Shown piece by piece: positions 9,113-16,768 of a stretch of DNA of 64,000 bases. The stretch lies in the NCBI GenBank assembly GCA_015067175.1, contig SVMX01000002.1:124001-188000 (forward strand). The letters are read 5' to 3'. Position 1 is the first letter of the stretch; each line of letters starts with the position of its first letter. Position numbers and translations under genes: made by a program. The notes under the pieces are model-generated. The model ran no database searches. It was given only the letters and a program-made list of their open reading frames with translations, and was not told the origin of the DNA. The DNA is from Oscillospiraceae bacterium (lineage in GTDB: Bacteria > Bacillota > Clostridia > Oscillospirales > Ruminococcaceae).

Positions 9113-9295
9113 ATGCTATACAACAGCCTGCACCATCTCATAAACCGAAGCTCGTCCTCGCGCAGATTTTTCCTTGCTCTGCCTGTTGAAGTACAGATGG
9201 TGCTGCACAAAGACAATTTCCACATTCACACACAGCTTGATCTGCGGCGAAAGGCTGAGATAGTTCAAAGCCTTATGCGAAAAGATCTCATATAA
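9113..9295 (+). CDS. Small basic protein of unknown function (60 aa)
   Basis: A 60-codon frame preceded by a strong GGGAGGG site eight bases before its ATG, which is the main reason to accept it. The product is basic and rich in Leu, His and Arg, and no family is recognised. It lies between the terminator of the preceding gene and the cas-like operon. It could be expressed ahead of that operon or be unrelated. No second frame in the region has comparable translation signals. Confidence 0.5.
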   Translation: MLYNSLHHLINRSSSSRRFFLALPVEVQMVLHKDNFHIHTQLDLRRKAEIVQSLMRKDLI

Positions 9296-9299
9296 CAAA

Positions 9300-9451
9300 C
9301 TGCCGAATTTGGTGCACACTTTTAGGTAAGCTTCACAAACGCCGAAACTATGCATTTTGCGTTCGTTTCAACACAGTGCACAACTTTCCACAAACATAAT
9401 TGTTTGTTTCTCACAAGCATCACCGTTTTTTGCATAACGGCGATGTTTTTT
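9300..9451 (+). ncRNA. Candidate non-coding RNA segment upstream of the cas operon
   Basis: This stretch has no credible ORF but holds a 7-bp hairpin (ACAAACA/TGTTTGT, 9390-9407) and ends in a terminator-like structure. GTGCACA-CTTT-like motifs occur at 9312 and 9376, 64 bases apart, about one repeat-spacer unit of a type I-C array. The resemblance is weak. No promoter of its own is clear, so it may just be the 3' UTR of the small ORF. Confidence 0.3.
9418..9451 (+). terminator. Terminator upstream of the cas operon promoter
   Basis: CATCACCGTT pairs with AACGGCGATG (one mismatch) around an 8-base loop, followed by six T. It ends any transcript from the small ORF region before the cas-like operon. 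Confidence 0.72.
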
Positions 9452-9479
9452 GTTGTTTTGCGATTTGTTCAATCTGCCG

Positions 9480-9509
9480 TTGCGCTTTTGACGAATTTTG
9501 TCGTATAAT
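9480..9509 (+). promoter_or_regulatory. Promoter of the cas5-cas8-cas7 operon
   Basis: TTGCGC, an 18-base spacer and a perfect TATAAT. The predicted start of transcription (~9516) lies just before CGGAGGTG (9518-9525). The spacer contains the dyad GACGAATTTTGTC, a possible operator. Confidence 0.62.
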
Positions 9510-9531
9510 CAGACAAACGGAGGTGCTTCAA

Positions 9532-10182
9532 ATGAACTATCCAAATGTAATACAATTTGAGCTTTCGGGACGCTATGCACTTTTCACTGACCCACTGACA
9601 AAAAGCAGCGGAGAAAAATGCACATTGCCTGTTCCTACATACGAAGCCCTTAAAGGCGCCGCACGAAGCATATACAGCAGCCGCAGCTTTTGCTGGGTGA
9701 TAGATAGCGTTAGGATAATGCAGCCAATAGTCACCGAATCAATTGCCATAACAAGAACAGGATATTTCGAGAATTTCACTGACATCTCGATATACACATT
9801 TCTGAAAGATGTGCGCTATAAAGTTTTGGCGCATCTTGAATTTCCCGATGGCACACCGCCCGAAACACAACATAAATACTACGCAATTGCACGAAGAATG
9901 CTGAAAGCAGGCGGAAAGCGCGAGGTGTTTCTCGGTGTCAGAAGCTGCATTGCTGAGGTGCGTCCTTGCCGTTTTAATACTGAAATGAGCGCTTATGACG
10001 GTCATTCGCAGTATTTCGGACTTATGCACCACAGCTTCACATACCCGACAGCAGATAGTCCGCGTTTTTCGCAGCAGCTTTTCTACTGCGAAATGAATAA
10101 CGGAATAATAACATTCCCGCCGCCCGCAGCTTGTCCGATAAACCGTAGGATAAACACAGCTAATAAGTATGCATTGGTTTGA
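9532..10182 (+). CDS. cas5: CRISPR-associated protein Cas5, type I-C (Cas5d)-like
   Basis: A 216-residue RAMP-fold protein. The N-terminal FELSGRYALFTDP and LPVPTYEALKGAARSIY segments match the Cas5d pattern, as do TFLKDVRYKVLAHLEF and the FLGVRSCIAEVRPC block. In type I-C, Cas5d cuts pre-crRNA and caps the complex at the crRNA 5' end. The Bacillus Cas5d catalytic trio is Tyr46-Lys116-His117; here Tyr48 and Lys115 can be aligned, but the His position is Tyr116, so cleavage may be lost. GGAGGTG precedes the ATG. The cas8 start lies 14 bases inside the 3' end. Confidence 0.82.
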   Translation: MNYPNVIQFELSGRYALFTDPLTKSSGEKCTLPVPTYEALKGAARSIYSSRSFCWVIDSVRIMQPIVTESIAITRTGYFENFTDISIYTFLKDVRYKVLAHLEFPDGTPPETQHKYYAIARRMLKAGGKREVFLGVRSCIAEVRPCRFNTEMSAYDGHSQYFGLMHHSFTYPTADSPRFSQQLFYCEMNNGIITFPPPAACPINRRINTANKYALV

Positions 10183-11173
10183 ACGACTTTATAGGCTTTA
10201 TGACAAGCGCGATGTACCGCTTTTCCACGAAATGACGTACACGGATATCAGCATTGACCTAAAATCTGACGGACGGCTGATCTCAGCTAGGCGTCTACGA
10301 GAGCACATGAATATTCCTGTCACCGAAAGCTCTCAAAGCCGCACTGTAAACATCTCTCCTCACCCGCTGTGCGATAATGTGTATAATCTTTCCGAGCCTA
10401 AAAGGAGAGCCGCATATCTGCAGTATCTTCGCGAGTGGGCTTGCTCAGAATACGGCAACGACGCACTTTTGGCAGTAATGCGATTTGTTGAAAGAAACTG
10501 CGTCAGCGTCATTCTGACAGAACTTAATATACAACACAAAAACAGCGAAAAAGTAAGCTTTTCTGTTGACGGAAATCCGCTTTGCGGCAGCAACGAGATA
10601 ATTCAGTCGCATATCGAATATATCCGCGCTCAGCCGACAGAAATGGGAATATGCTGCATAAGCGGAGAATACACCGCAATCTGCCGCACTCACCCCAAAA
10701 AACTTTCCTCGCCTAGCAGCAACGCAAAGCTGATATCATACCGAGAGCGTGAGCGGCTGGTTTTCAGCGGACGTTTTGACAATGCGGAAGATGTGTTCCC
10801 CATAGGGCGCGAAGTCAGCTTCAAGGCTCATGCAGTGCTTAAAAGGCTGATAAGCGAGGGCGGCGTTAAGCTTCAAAACCGCATATTTGTCGCCTTTGAC
10901 GAAAGCGGAAACACACTTCCGCTGCCGCTTATCGGCAAAGAAGCTACGCCTTTCGGAGAGGTTACATTACTAGGCTTTTGCGAAATGTGCGAGGGTAGGC
11001 TGTCGGTCACGCTTTACCGCACTGTTTCAGCCGCGGAATATACAAAATTACTGCAAATTAGTCCGATCAACAGAAAAAAGCTGCACGAACCAAACAGCGG
11101 TCACCGTTACGAACAAGCTTTAAACGAAATACTGAAAAACGTTGGAGAGAAGCCTTATGCGCCTGTTATATAA
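10169..11173 (+). CDS. cas8c: Shortened Cas8c (Csd1)-like CRISPR large subunit
   Basis: A 334-residue protein, against roughly 600 for typical Cas8c. Family features are present in order: a short N-terminal motif (FERLYRLYD), ICCISGEYTAICRTHP (~161-176), which matches the CLVTGE...HP block, AKLISYRERERLVFSG, then SFKAHAVLKRLIS and GRLSVTLYRTVSAAEY. It stops about where the helical C-terminal part starts in normal Cas8c, the part from which Cas11c is translated internally. The start overlaps cas5, and the weak ribosome site suggests coupling. Assignment rests on the motifs plus the cas5/cas7 neighbours. Confidence 0.75.
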   Translation: MHWFERLYRLYDKRDVPLFHEMTYTDISIDLKSDGRLISARRLREHMNIPVTESSQSRTVNISPHPLCDNVYNLSEPKRRAAYLQYLREWACSEYGNDALLAVMRFVERNCVSVILTELNIQHKNSEKVSFSVDGNPLCGSNEIIQSHIEYIRAQPTEMGICCISGEYTAICRTHPKKLSSPSSNAKLISYRERERLVFSGRFDNAEDVFPIGREVSFKAHAVLKRLISEGGVKLQNRIFVAFDESGNTLPLPLIGKEATPFGEVTLLGFCEMCEGRLSVTLYRTVSAAEYTKLLQISPINRKKLHEPNSGHRYEQALNEILKNVGEKPYAPVI

Positions 11174-11999
11174 AAGAGATTTCATGGCACTTATATCAGT
11201 GAGCGGAGCCACGCCAAACGGCGACCCGCTGCTCGGCGGCAGACCTCGCACCGACAGCAGCGGTTTCGGCATGATATCTGATGTGTGCATAAAACGAAAA
11301 CTGCGCGACCGCCTTTCGGAAATGGGCGAGAATATACTTGTCACATCTCAGCACTCGGGCGATGACAGCATCGCGAAGCGCATAGCCTCACTCAGAGGCT
11401 TAGATTACAGTATTCTCCATGAACAAGCCTGCTCGCACTGGTATGATATGAGAGCATTCGGGCAGGTGTTCGCTTTTAAGGGAGCGCACAGCCGTTTTCA
11501 TGACGTGCGCGGCGCGGTGACAATTCAGCACTGCTTTTCGCTGCACCCTGTCGAAATAGTGGAGCTTCCTTTGACGCGCTGTATCAACATGAGCACGGAA
11601 AAACGCCGCGGCAGTGATACGCTCGGCTCAAAAAGCTTTGTAAGATACGGTCTGTATGTGCTCAAAGGCTCGATAAATACGCATTATGCCGCGAAAAACG
11701 GCTTTTCCGATATTGACGCCGAAAAGCTAAAAACTGCGCTTATATCACTGTTTCACAATGACACGAGCGCCGCCCGCCCCGAGGGAAGCATGATAATAGA
11801 GCGGCTTTACTGGTGGAAGCACAGCACCGCCTACGGCGACTATCCGTCACACATGGTATTTGATTCGGTCATGCCAAAGCTTCGCGAGGGTGTGGAAAAG
11901 CCGCTCAGCTTTTCCGACTACGAGATATTTGAGCAGCCGCTGAAAGGGCTTTCGCCCGAAATTTTCGTTTTTGGCCGTCCTTTGGACGTTATTGTTTAA
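11157..11999 (+). CDS. cas7: CRISPR-associated protein Cas7, type I-C (Csd2)-like
   Basis: A 280-residue Cas7 backbone protein that would polymerise along crRNA. The diagnostic start is seen: RDFMALISVSGATPNGDPL, then GGRPRTDSSGFGMISDVCIKRKLRD, the Csd2 signature. Later come WYDMRAFGQVF, GAVTIQHCFSLHPVEI and the C-terminal block ERLYWWKHSTAYGDY. The ATG at 11157 has GGAGAG seven bases upstream and lies inside the 3' end of cas8. Last gene of the operon, followed at once by a strong terminator; no cas3 or other nuclease follows. Confidence 0.85.
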   Translation: MRLLYKRDFMALISVSGATPNGDPLLGGRPRTDSSGFGMISDVCIKRKLRDRLSEMGENILVTSQHSGDDSIAKRIASLRGLDYSILHEQACSHWYDMRAFGQVFAFKGAHSRFHDVRGAVTIQHCFSLHPVEIVELPLTRCINMSTEKRRGSDTLGSKSFVRYGLYVLKGSINTHYAAKNGFSDIDAEKLKTALISLFHNDTSAARPEGSMIIERLYWWKHSTAYGDYPSHMVFDSVMPKLREGVEKPLSFSDYEIFEQPLKGLSPEIFVFGRPLDVIV

Positions 12000-12016
12000 A
12001 TAAGTTATGAAAAGAA

Positions 12017-12052
12017 GAACAGCACCTCCAAGTGGGGGTGCTGTTCGGTTTT
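12017..12052 (+). terminator. Terminator after the cas operon
   Basis: A perfect 10-bp stem (GAACAGCACC with GGTGCTGTTC), extended by three more pairs, followed by GGTTTT. It also faces the convergent DUF4304 gene. Confidence 0.88.
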
Positions 12053-12059
12053 ATGTAGA

Positions 12060-12449
12060 TCAAATGCTTTGCAGATAACCATAAAGCTCCGTCTTGGTCG
12101 TACGAGGCATTTTCCCCTCGGAAACCTTTCGTTTTATTGCCGCAACATCTCCATACCATTCTATCCACAGTTTAACAGCATTGATGACATACTCACTGTT
12201 GACGACATCTTTATCAAGCCTTTGCCATATTTGACACGATGATATCGTAACCGTCTTTTTTGTATTCAAAATATTAATGCTTGTACCGAGATTGATGTAG
12301 TATACACCATTATCATATTGCGACCCTTGAATGTTAAACACAACCGAAGTATCTGCTCCTACAAGTATCCATGTTGTGCCTTTCTTCTTAAATCCAAGCG
12401 TTTTCAGAGATGGTCTTATCTGCTCTATCAAAATATCCCTGGGCAGCAT
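12060..12449 (-). CDS. DUF4304 family protein
   Basis: A 129-residue protein recognised as DUF4304-like from the N-terminal pattern ILIEQIRPSLKTLGFKKKGTTW. No enzymatic motif is visible and the function is unknown. The ATG overlaps the purD stop (TGATG), so it is translated with purD, but a functional tie to purine synthesis is not established. Confidence 0.72.
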   Translation of the reverse strand: MLPRDILIEQIRPSLKTLGFKKKGTTWILVGADTSVVFNIQGSQYDNGVYYINLGTSINILNTKKTVTISSCQIWQRLDKDVVNSEYVINAVKLWIEWYGDVAAIKRKVSEGKMPRTTKTELYGYLQSI

Positions 12450-13726
12450 CAGCAGCCTCTAAGCGCTCTCTGACCGATATCCTTGCGGAAATGCGCCTTT
12501 TCAAAGCCGATGGTCTCAACAGCCTTGTAAGCCTTGTCAAGCGCCGTTTTCAGATCATCGCCTGTTGCGGTAACACCGAGAACTCGTCCACCTGCTGTGA
12601 GGAACTTACCGTCTTCAAGCTTTGTTCCCGCATGGTAAACATAAGCAAGCTCGCTCTGACCGTTCTCGTCAAGACCTGTGATGACCTTTCCTGTTTCGTA
12701 CTTCTCAGGATAGCCGCCGCTTGCCATTACAACGCAGGCACAAGACTTGTCGCTCCACTTGATATTGAGTGTATCAAGCTTCTCCTCCCATACAGCCTCG
12801 ATGATATCAACAAGGTCTGTTTCAAGCAGAGGCAGTACTACCTGTGTCTCGGGGTCGCCGAAACGGCAGTTGTATTCGATAACGCGCGCGCCGTTGGGTG
12901 TAAGCATCAGACCGAAGTACAGACAGCCCTTGAACGGTCTGCCCTCTGCCTGCATAGCTGCGATAGTGGGCTTGAATATCTTCTCCATGCACTCAGCCTT
13001 ATATGCGTCGGTGTAGCAAGGGTTTGGCGCAATAGTACCCATACCGCCTGTGTTAAGACCCTCGTCGTTGTCGTAAGCGCGCTTGTGATCCATAGAAGAT
13101 ATCATAGGTTTTACGGTCTTGCCGTCTGTAAACGCAAGAACAGTAAGCTCGGGGCCTGTCATAAACTCTTCAACAACTATCTCGCTGCCCGAAGCGCCGA
13201 ACTTGCCGTCAAGCAGCATGGAGTTTACAGCGTCCTTTGCTTCCTCGAAATCCTTTGCGATGATAACGCCCTTGCCAAGTGCAAGACCGTCGCACTTGAT
13301 AACTGCGGGATAGCTGTTCTGTGCCTTTATGTATTCGATAGCCTTGTCAGCGTCAGTAAATGTTTCATAGCCCGCCGTGGGTATGTTATACTTCTTCATC
13401 AGCGCCTTGGAGAACACCTTGCTGCCCTCTAGGATAGCTGCATTCGCGCGCGGACCAAAGGTCTTGAAGCCTGCTTCATTCAGCTTGTCAACCATGCCGA
13501 GCACAAGCGGATCATCGGGTGCAACAAAAACATAATCGGGCTGAAGCTTCTTCGCAAGCTCCAGCATACCCTCGATATCGGTAGCCTTTACGGGAAAGCA
13601 CTCCGCAAGTTTTGAAATGCCGCCGTTTCCGGGTGCGGCATAAAGCTTATCCACCTTAGGGGACTTTGAAAGCGCGGTGATTATTGCGTGCTCACGACCG
13701 CCGCCGCCAACAACTAAAATATTCAT
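12449..13726 (-). CDS. purD: Phosphoribosylamine-glycine ligase (GAR synthetase)
   Basis: A 425-residue ATP-grasp enzyme that joins glycine to phosphoribosylamine in purine synthesis. It opens with NILVVGGGGREHAI and has KCDGLALGKGV, EEFMTGPELTVLAFTDG, and the metal-binding segment VIEYNCRFGDPETQ. Length and order are normal. Other pur genes are not adjacent. A dedicated promoter lies just upstream. Confidence 0.97.
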   Translation of the reverse strand: MNILVVGGGGREHAIITALSKSPKVDKLYAAPGNGGISKLAECFPVKATDIEGMLELAKKLQPDYVFVAPDDPLVLGMVDKLNEAGFKTFGPRANAAILEGSKVFSKALMKKYNIPTAGYETFTDADKAIEYIKAQNSYPAVIKCDGLALGKGVIIAKDFEEAKDAVNSMLLDGKFGASGSEIVVEEFMTGPELTVLAFTDGKTVKPMISSMDHKRAYDNDEGLNTGGMGTIAPNPCYTDAYKAECMEKIFKPTIAAMQAEGRPFKGCLYFGLMLTPNGARVIEYNCRFGDPETQVVLPLLETDLVDIIEAVWEEKLDTLNIKWSDKSCACVVMASGGYPEKYETGKVITGLDENGQSELAYVYHAGTKLEDGKFLTAGGRVLGVTATGDDLKTALDKAYKAVETIGFEKAHFRKDIGQRALRGC

Positions 13727-13761
13727 AAGAAAAAATTCCTTTCAGAAAATAAGATATTATT

Positions 13762-13790
13762 ATTGTAGCATAAATCAACAATTAATGCAA
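13762..13790 (-). promoter_or_regulatory. Promoter of purD
   Basis: On the minus strand, TTGCAT, a 17-base spacer and TACAAT lie upstream of purD and downstream of the stop of the preceding membrane protein gene. Confidence 0.65.
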
Positions 13791-13795
13791 CCGAT

Positions 13796-14452
13796 TTATT
13801 CCTTTTTTTCATCGCTCTTAGCCGCGGTATTTATTATCTCATCCATCAGCAGCTTTTCGCGATCTTCGCCTTTTGCTTTGCCCATCTTCTGATCACGGCT
13901 CATCTGTTCAAACTGCTCCATTATCGCATCCTTGTCCACTTCAACAACAGGCATAGGCTCGCGCAATCCCGCGTTTACCTCAAGCTCAAAAAAAGGGGTC
14001 GCAGATGTATCGAATTTCTCCGCATTCACGCCGAACACAAATTGATATTTAACGCTGCGTATTCCCGTTGTTATCTTTACGATATAGCCTCTGTTCTTCC
14101 CTTTCTTGAAAGCGGTATACTCAACGGCCTTTACATCGCTGTAGTAAAATATCTCCTCGCTGCCATTCGGCGCAGTGACCGAAAACTCAGTATCGCGGAT
14201 CTCATATTTATGTTCGCCGCGAAACCCTGCAACAAACCACACAACGGCGGCCGTCACCTCAAGCCCAAGGCAGACGAAAAACATAGAAGTAACGATTGGA
14301 TTTATTTCATCGCCAAAGTCGAAAATGCAGCCTATGACCACAAGTGCGATCATAATAAGACCTGCCGCTAAAAACGTTCCGCACAACGACTGCAGGTTAT
14401 TTACCGTGCGAAAGCTTCCGCGGCTTTGAACATTATCGTTCATTTTTTCCAT
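13796..14452 (-). CDS. Membrane protein of unknown function (paralog A)
   Basis: A 218-residue protein with two N-terminal membrane helices (~27-47 and ~57-80), a cytosolic domain resembling a PH-like bacterial fold (~85-170), and a charged coiled tail. The segment YYSDVKAVEY...GYIVKITTGIRSVKY closely matches the upstream neighbour, showing a tandem duplication. GGAGG lies seven bases before the ATG, which overlaps the neighbour's stop. The function is unknown. Confidence 0.7.
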   Translation of the reverse strand: MEKMNDNVQSRGSFRTVNNLQSLCGTFLAAGLIMIALVVIGCIFDFGDEINPIVTSMFFVCLGLEVTAAVVWFVAGFRGEHKYEIRDTEFSVTAPNGSEEIFYYSDVKAVEYTAFKKGKNRGYIVKITTGIRSVKYQFVFGVNAEKFDTSATPFFELEVNAGLREPMPVVEVDKDAIMEQFEQMSRDQKMGKAKGEDREKLLMDEIINTAAKSDEKKE

Positions 14453-15135
14453 ATGGATCCTCCATCGCTGCGACCGTCTTTTTCAAGCTCCGCATAGTTC
14501 TTGCGAGTTATCTGCTCGACTACCATCGACTCAAACATGCTCTCAACGCCCTCAGTGTCAAGCGTAGGTTTTTCTGTTGTAAAGATACCGCTATTCACTC
14601 CTAGATAATAAAACGGCGTTGCGTTGATATCCTTAAAAACCTTATTATCACTGAATATATAACGGTATTCGTATTGGCGCAGGCTTGTGGTTATCGTAAC
14701 AAGAAAGCCGCGGTGATTTCCAAACAGCTTTATTGGCTCAAATGTTATATCCCGCACATCGGAATAGTAGAAATACTCCGTCCTTTTGCCGGGGCCTTTT
14801 ACGATAAATTCATGCTCTCCCGCGTCATATTCGCATCTTCTGCCCATAAAAACAAACGCAAATATCGTACCGAATACTGCTTCCAACAAAATAGTCACTG
14901 CCATAAACACAGTTTTGCTCGTCTTAAAGCTTATCTCACCCTGTTCGGCTGCAAGATTTGCTGACACTATAATCGGCATCATCGCAATAAAGCTCACCAC
15001 AGCAAGTCCTGCTACCGCAAGCAAATACACCATCTCATGGTTATATGCGCATTTAAATGAGCCTTTGCGAATAAGCGGGAGTTCCTCTTTCTTGCCGTAA
15101 TCCCCAACTTCTCTAGCTCTTGTCAAATCGTTCAT
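14440..15135 (-). CDS. Membrane protein of unknown function (paralog B)
   Basis: A 231-residue protein with the same layout as the downstream gene: two membrane helices (~36-58 and ~75-97), then the shared domain with YYSDVRDI, GFLVTITTSLRQYEYRYIF and NATPFYYLGVNSG. The two frames overlap by 13 bases, which supports co-translation and perhaps a hetero-oligomer. No known family is recognised. Confidence 0.7.
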   Translation of the reverse strand: MNDLTRAREVGDYGKKEELPLIRKGSFKCAYNHEMVYLLAVAGLAVVSFIAMMPIIVSANLAAEQGEISFKTSKTVFMAVTILLEAVFGTIFAFVFMGRRCEYDAGEHEFIVKGPGKRTEYFYYSDVRDITFEPIKLFGNHRGFLVTITTSLRQYEYRYIFSDNKVFKDINATPFYYLGVNSGIFTTEKPTLDTEGVESMFESMVVEQITRKNYAELEKDGRSDGGSIWKK

Positions 15136-15186
15136 ACCAAACCCTCACTTTCGCCGAAGCACCGTAAATACTTCAGCATTGATTTA

Positions 15187-16608
15187 TTACGAAATACCGC
15201 TTATCTCACGGTAAAGCTCCCTTGCAAAGCCATCAGTCATGCCGCAGATATAATCAGTAACCAGCATGAGCCTGTGATATGCCTGCTCTGCTTTTGACCT
15301 GCCCTCGCACTCCATAAGGCATATCTTAACATAATTCTGCGAGATCACCGAAATAAGCTTTTTGTCTGTTATCTTTTCACTGTCAGTATCAAATCTCAGT
15401 GCCGCTCCCGTCAGCTTATCAAGCAGAAAATCCATCATTGTGCTGACAGAAAGCTCTATCTTTAATATCTCCTTTGAGATAAACGCATACCTGTACGCGA
15501 TATCGCTAAGCGCTTCGCTCAATCCCCATGCAGGTGACGCCGCAAGCAGCTCACGCTTCATCTCGCCGCGCATTATCAGATCGTAGTTATCGGCAAATGC
15601 GTCTGACGCGGAATAAATCATTACTCCCTGCATTCGTATCATCCAATTCTGCACGGCGTTTTGTTCAGGGTCGGGCATACGGTTTGCGACCGCCCTTTCA
15701 AGACACTTTTCAAGACGCTCCGCCGAGGACTCCAAGATCCTTTTCTGAGCTGCGTCATCACAGCGCGCCGCATAGCCGCGAAGCTCCGACATAAGCTGTG
15801 TGCAGCTTATCATTCCCTTTTTGACAGCGTCCTCAATATCCGCCGTTTTGTATGCGATATCGTCAGCCGCCTCCAACAAAAATGTCAGCGGATAGCGGCA
15901 GCCTACTGCGCCCGTTGCTTCTGAAATCTCATCATACAACCGCTGCTCCGTGCAGTAGTAGCCCATCTTCTTATCCTTGATATCGCCGCTTTTTTTATTT
16001 ATCCCAAGCGATGTCACTGGGTACTTGATTATTGTATTCAGCAATGCATAGGTCAGATTCATTCCGTGCTCATCTATAAGATAATGCAGCTTTGTCAGCA
16101 CCCTCAGCGCCTGTGCGTTGCCTTCGAAATTCAGCAGATCGTGCTTCATCTGCTCTGACAGCAGCGCATTTACAGGCTCTCCGCAGAAGTCCAGCGCCGA
16201 CAAATGCAGCCCGAACCATTCGCGTATCGTATATTCACCGAAATGTCCAAACGGCGGATTTCCGATGTCATGCACAAGTCCCGCACATCTGAGTATATCG
16301 CAGCAAGCCTCACGCACCTCTGGGGTTATCTCGGTACGTCCCTCGCTGCTCAGCCGCATAAGCGCAGTGTCGCATATCGACTCCGCAAACGAGGACACCT
16401 CCAACGAATGAGTAAGCCGCGTGCGCACAAAATCGCCTCTGTCAAGCGGGAAAACCTGTGTTTTATCCTGAAGTCGGCGAAAAGACGCACTGCCAACTAT
16501 CCTGTGATAATCCTTGCGAAACTCCGAGCGAACATCATTCGGATTTTTGCGGACATTTTCCCTGCTTCTTTTTGATGACAGCAGCCTGTCCCATGTCAAT
16601 TCAGGCAT
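15187..16608 (-). CDS. dGTPase-like HD-domain triphosphohydrolase
   Basis: A 473-residue protein related to deoxyguanosinetriphosphate triphosphohydrolase. Near residue 60 it has RRLQDKTQVFPL, then the R/HTLEV-type motif TRLTHSLEVSSFAE, and the HD metal motif LVHDIGNPPFGHFGE near residue 116, with DDIAYKTADIEDA later. Such enzymes hydrolyse dNTPs to nucleosides and triphosphate, controlling pool sizes or limiting phages. The window does not separate these roles. Confidence 0.9.
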   Translation of the reverse strand: MPELTWDRLLSSKRSRENVRKNPNDVRSEFRKDYHRIVGSASFRRLQDKTQVFPLDRGDFVRTRLTHSLEVSSFAESICDTALMRLSSEGRTEITPEVREACCDILRCAGLVHDIGNPPFGHFGEYTIREWFGLHLSALDFCGEPVNALLSEQMKHDLLNFEGNAQALRVLTKLHYLIDEHGMNLTYALLNTIIKYPVTSLGINKKSGDIKDKKMGYYCTEQRLYDEISEATGAVGCRYPLTFLLEAADDIAYKTADIEDAVKKGMISCTQLMSELRGYAARCDDAAQKRILESSAERLEKCLERAVANRMPDPEQNAVQNWMIRMQGVMIYSASDAFADNYDLIMRGEMKRELLAASPAWGLSEALSDIAYRYAFISKEILKIELSVSTMMDFLLDKLTGAALRFDTDSEKITDKKLISVISQNYVKICLMECEGRSKAEQAYHRLMLVTDYICGMTDGFARELYREISGIS

Positions 16609-16768
16609 AAAAAACTCCTTTTCGGCGGGAAATTAACAAGAATTGTCCCGACGGAATAAAATGTAATGATCATCACTATCCATGCTGAATAACTTTGTCA
16701 CTCGGGGCAATAATATTCACGACGGAGATCGCGAGGATCGGGAATAACCAGAAAGGAATGATCACAAA

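Noticed and set aside
9028-12059. CRISPR array near the cas operon
   Set aside because: No set of regularly spaced direct repeats is visible here or elsewhere in the window; only two weakly similar 11-base motifs 64 bases apart.
12410-13432. 340-codon open frame on the plus strand
   Set aside because: It lies antisense to purD, which has full conserved motifs; the frame is Cys/Leu-rich with no family resemblance and no ribosome site.
16620-16768. Antitoxin gene before mazF
   Set aside because: Only very short frames with stops are present; no AbrB- or RHH-like sequence.
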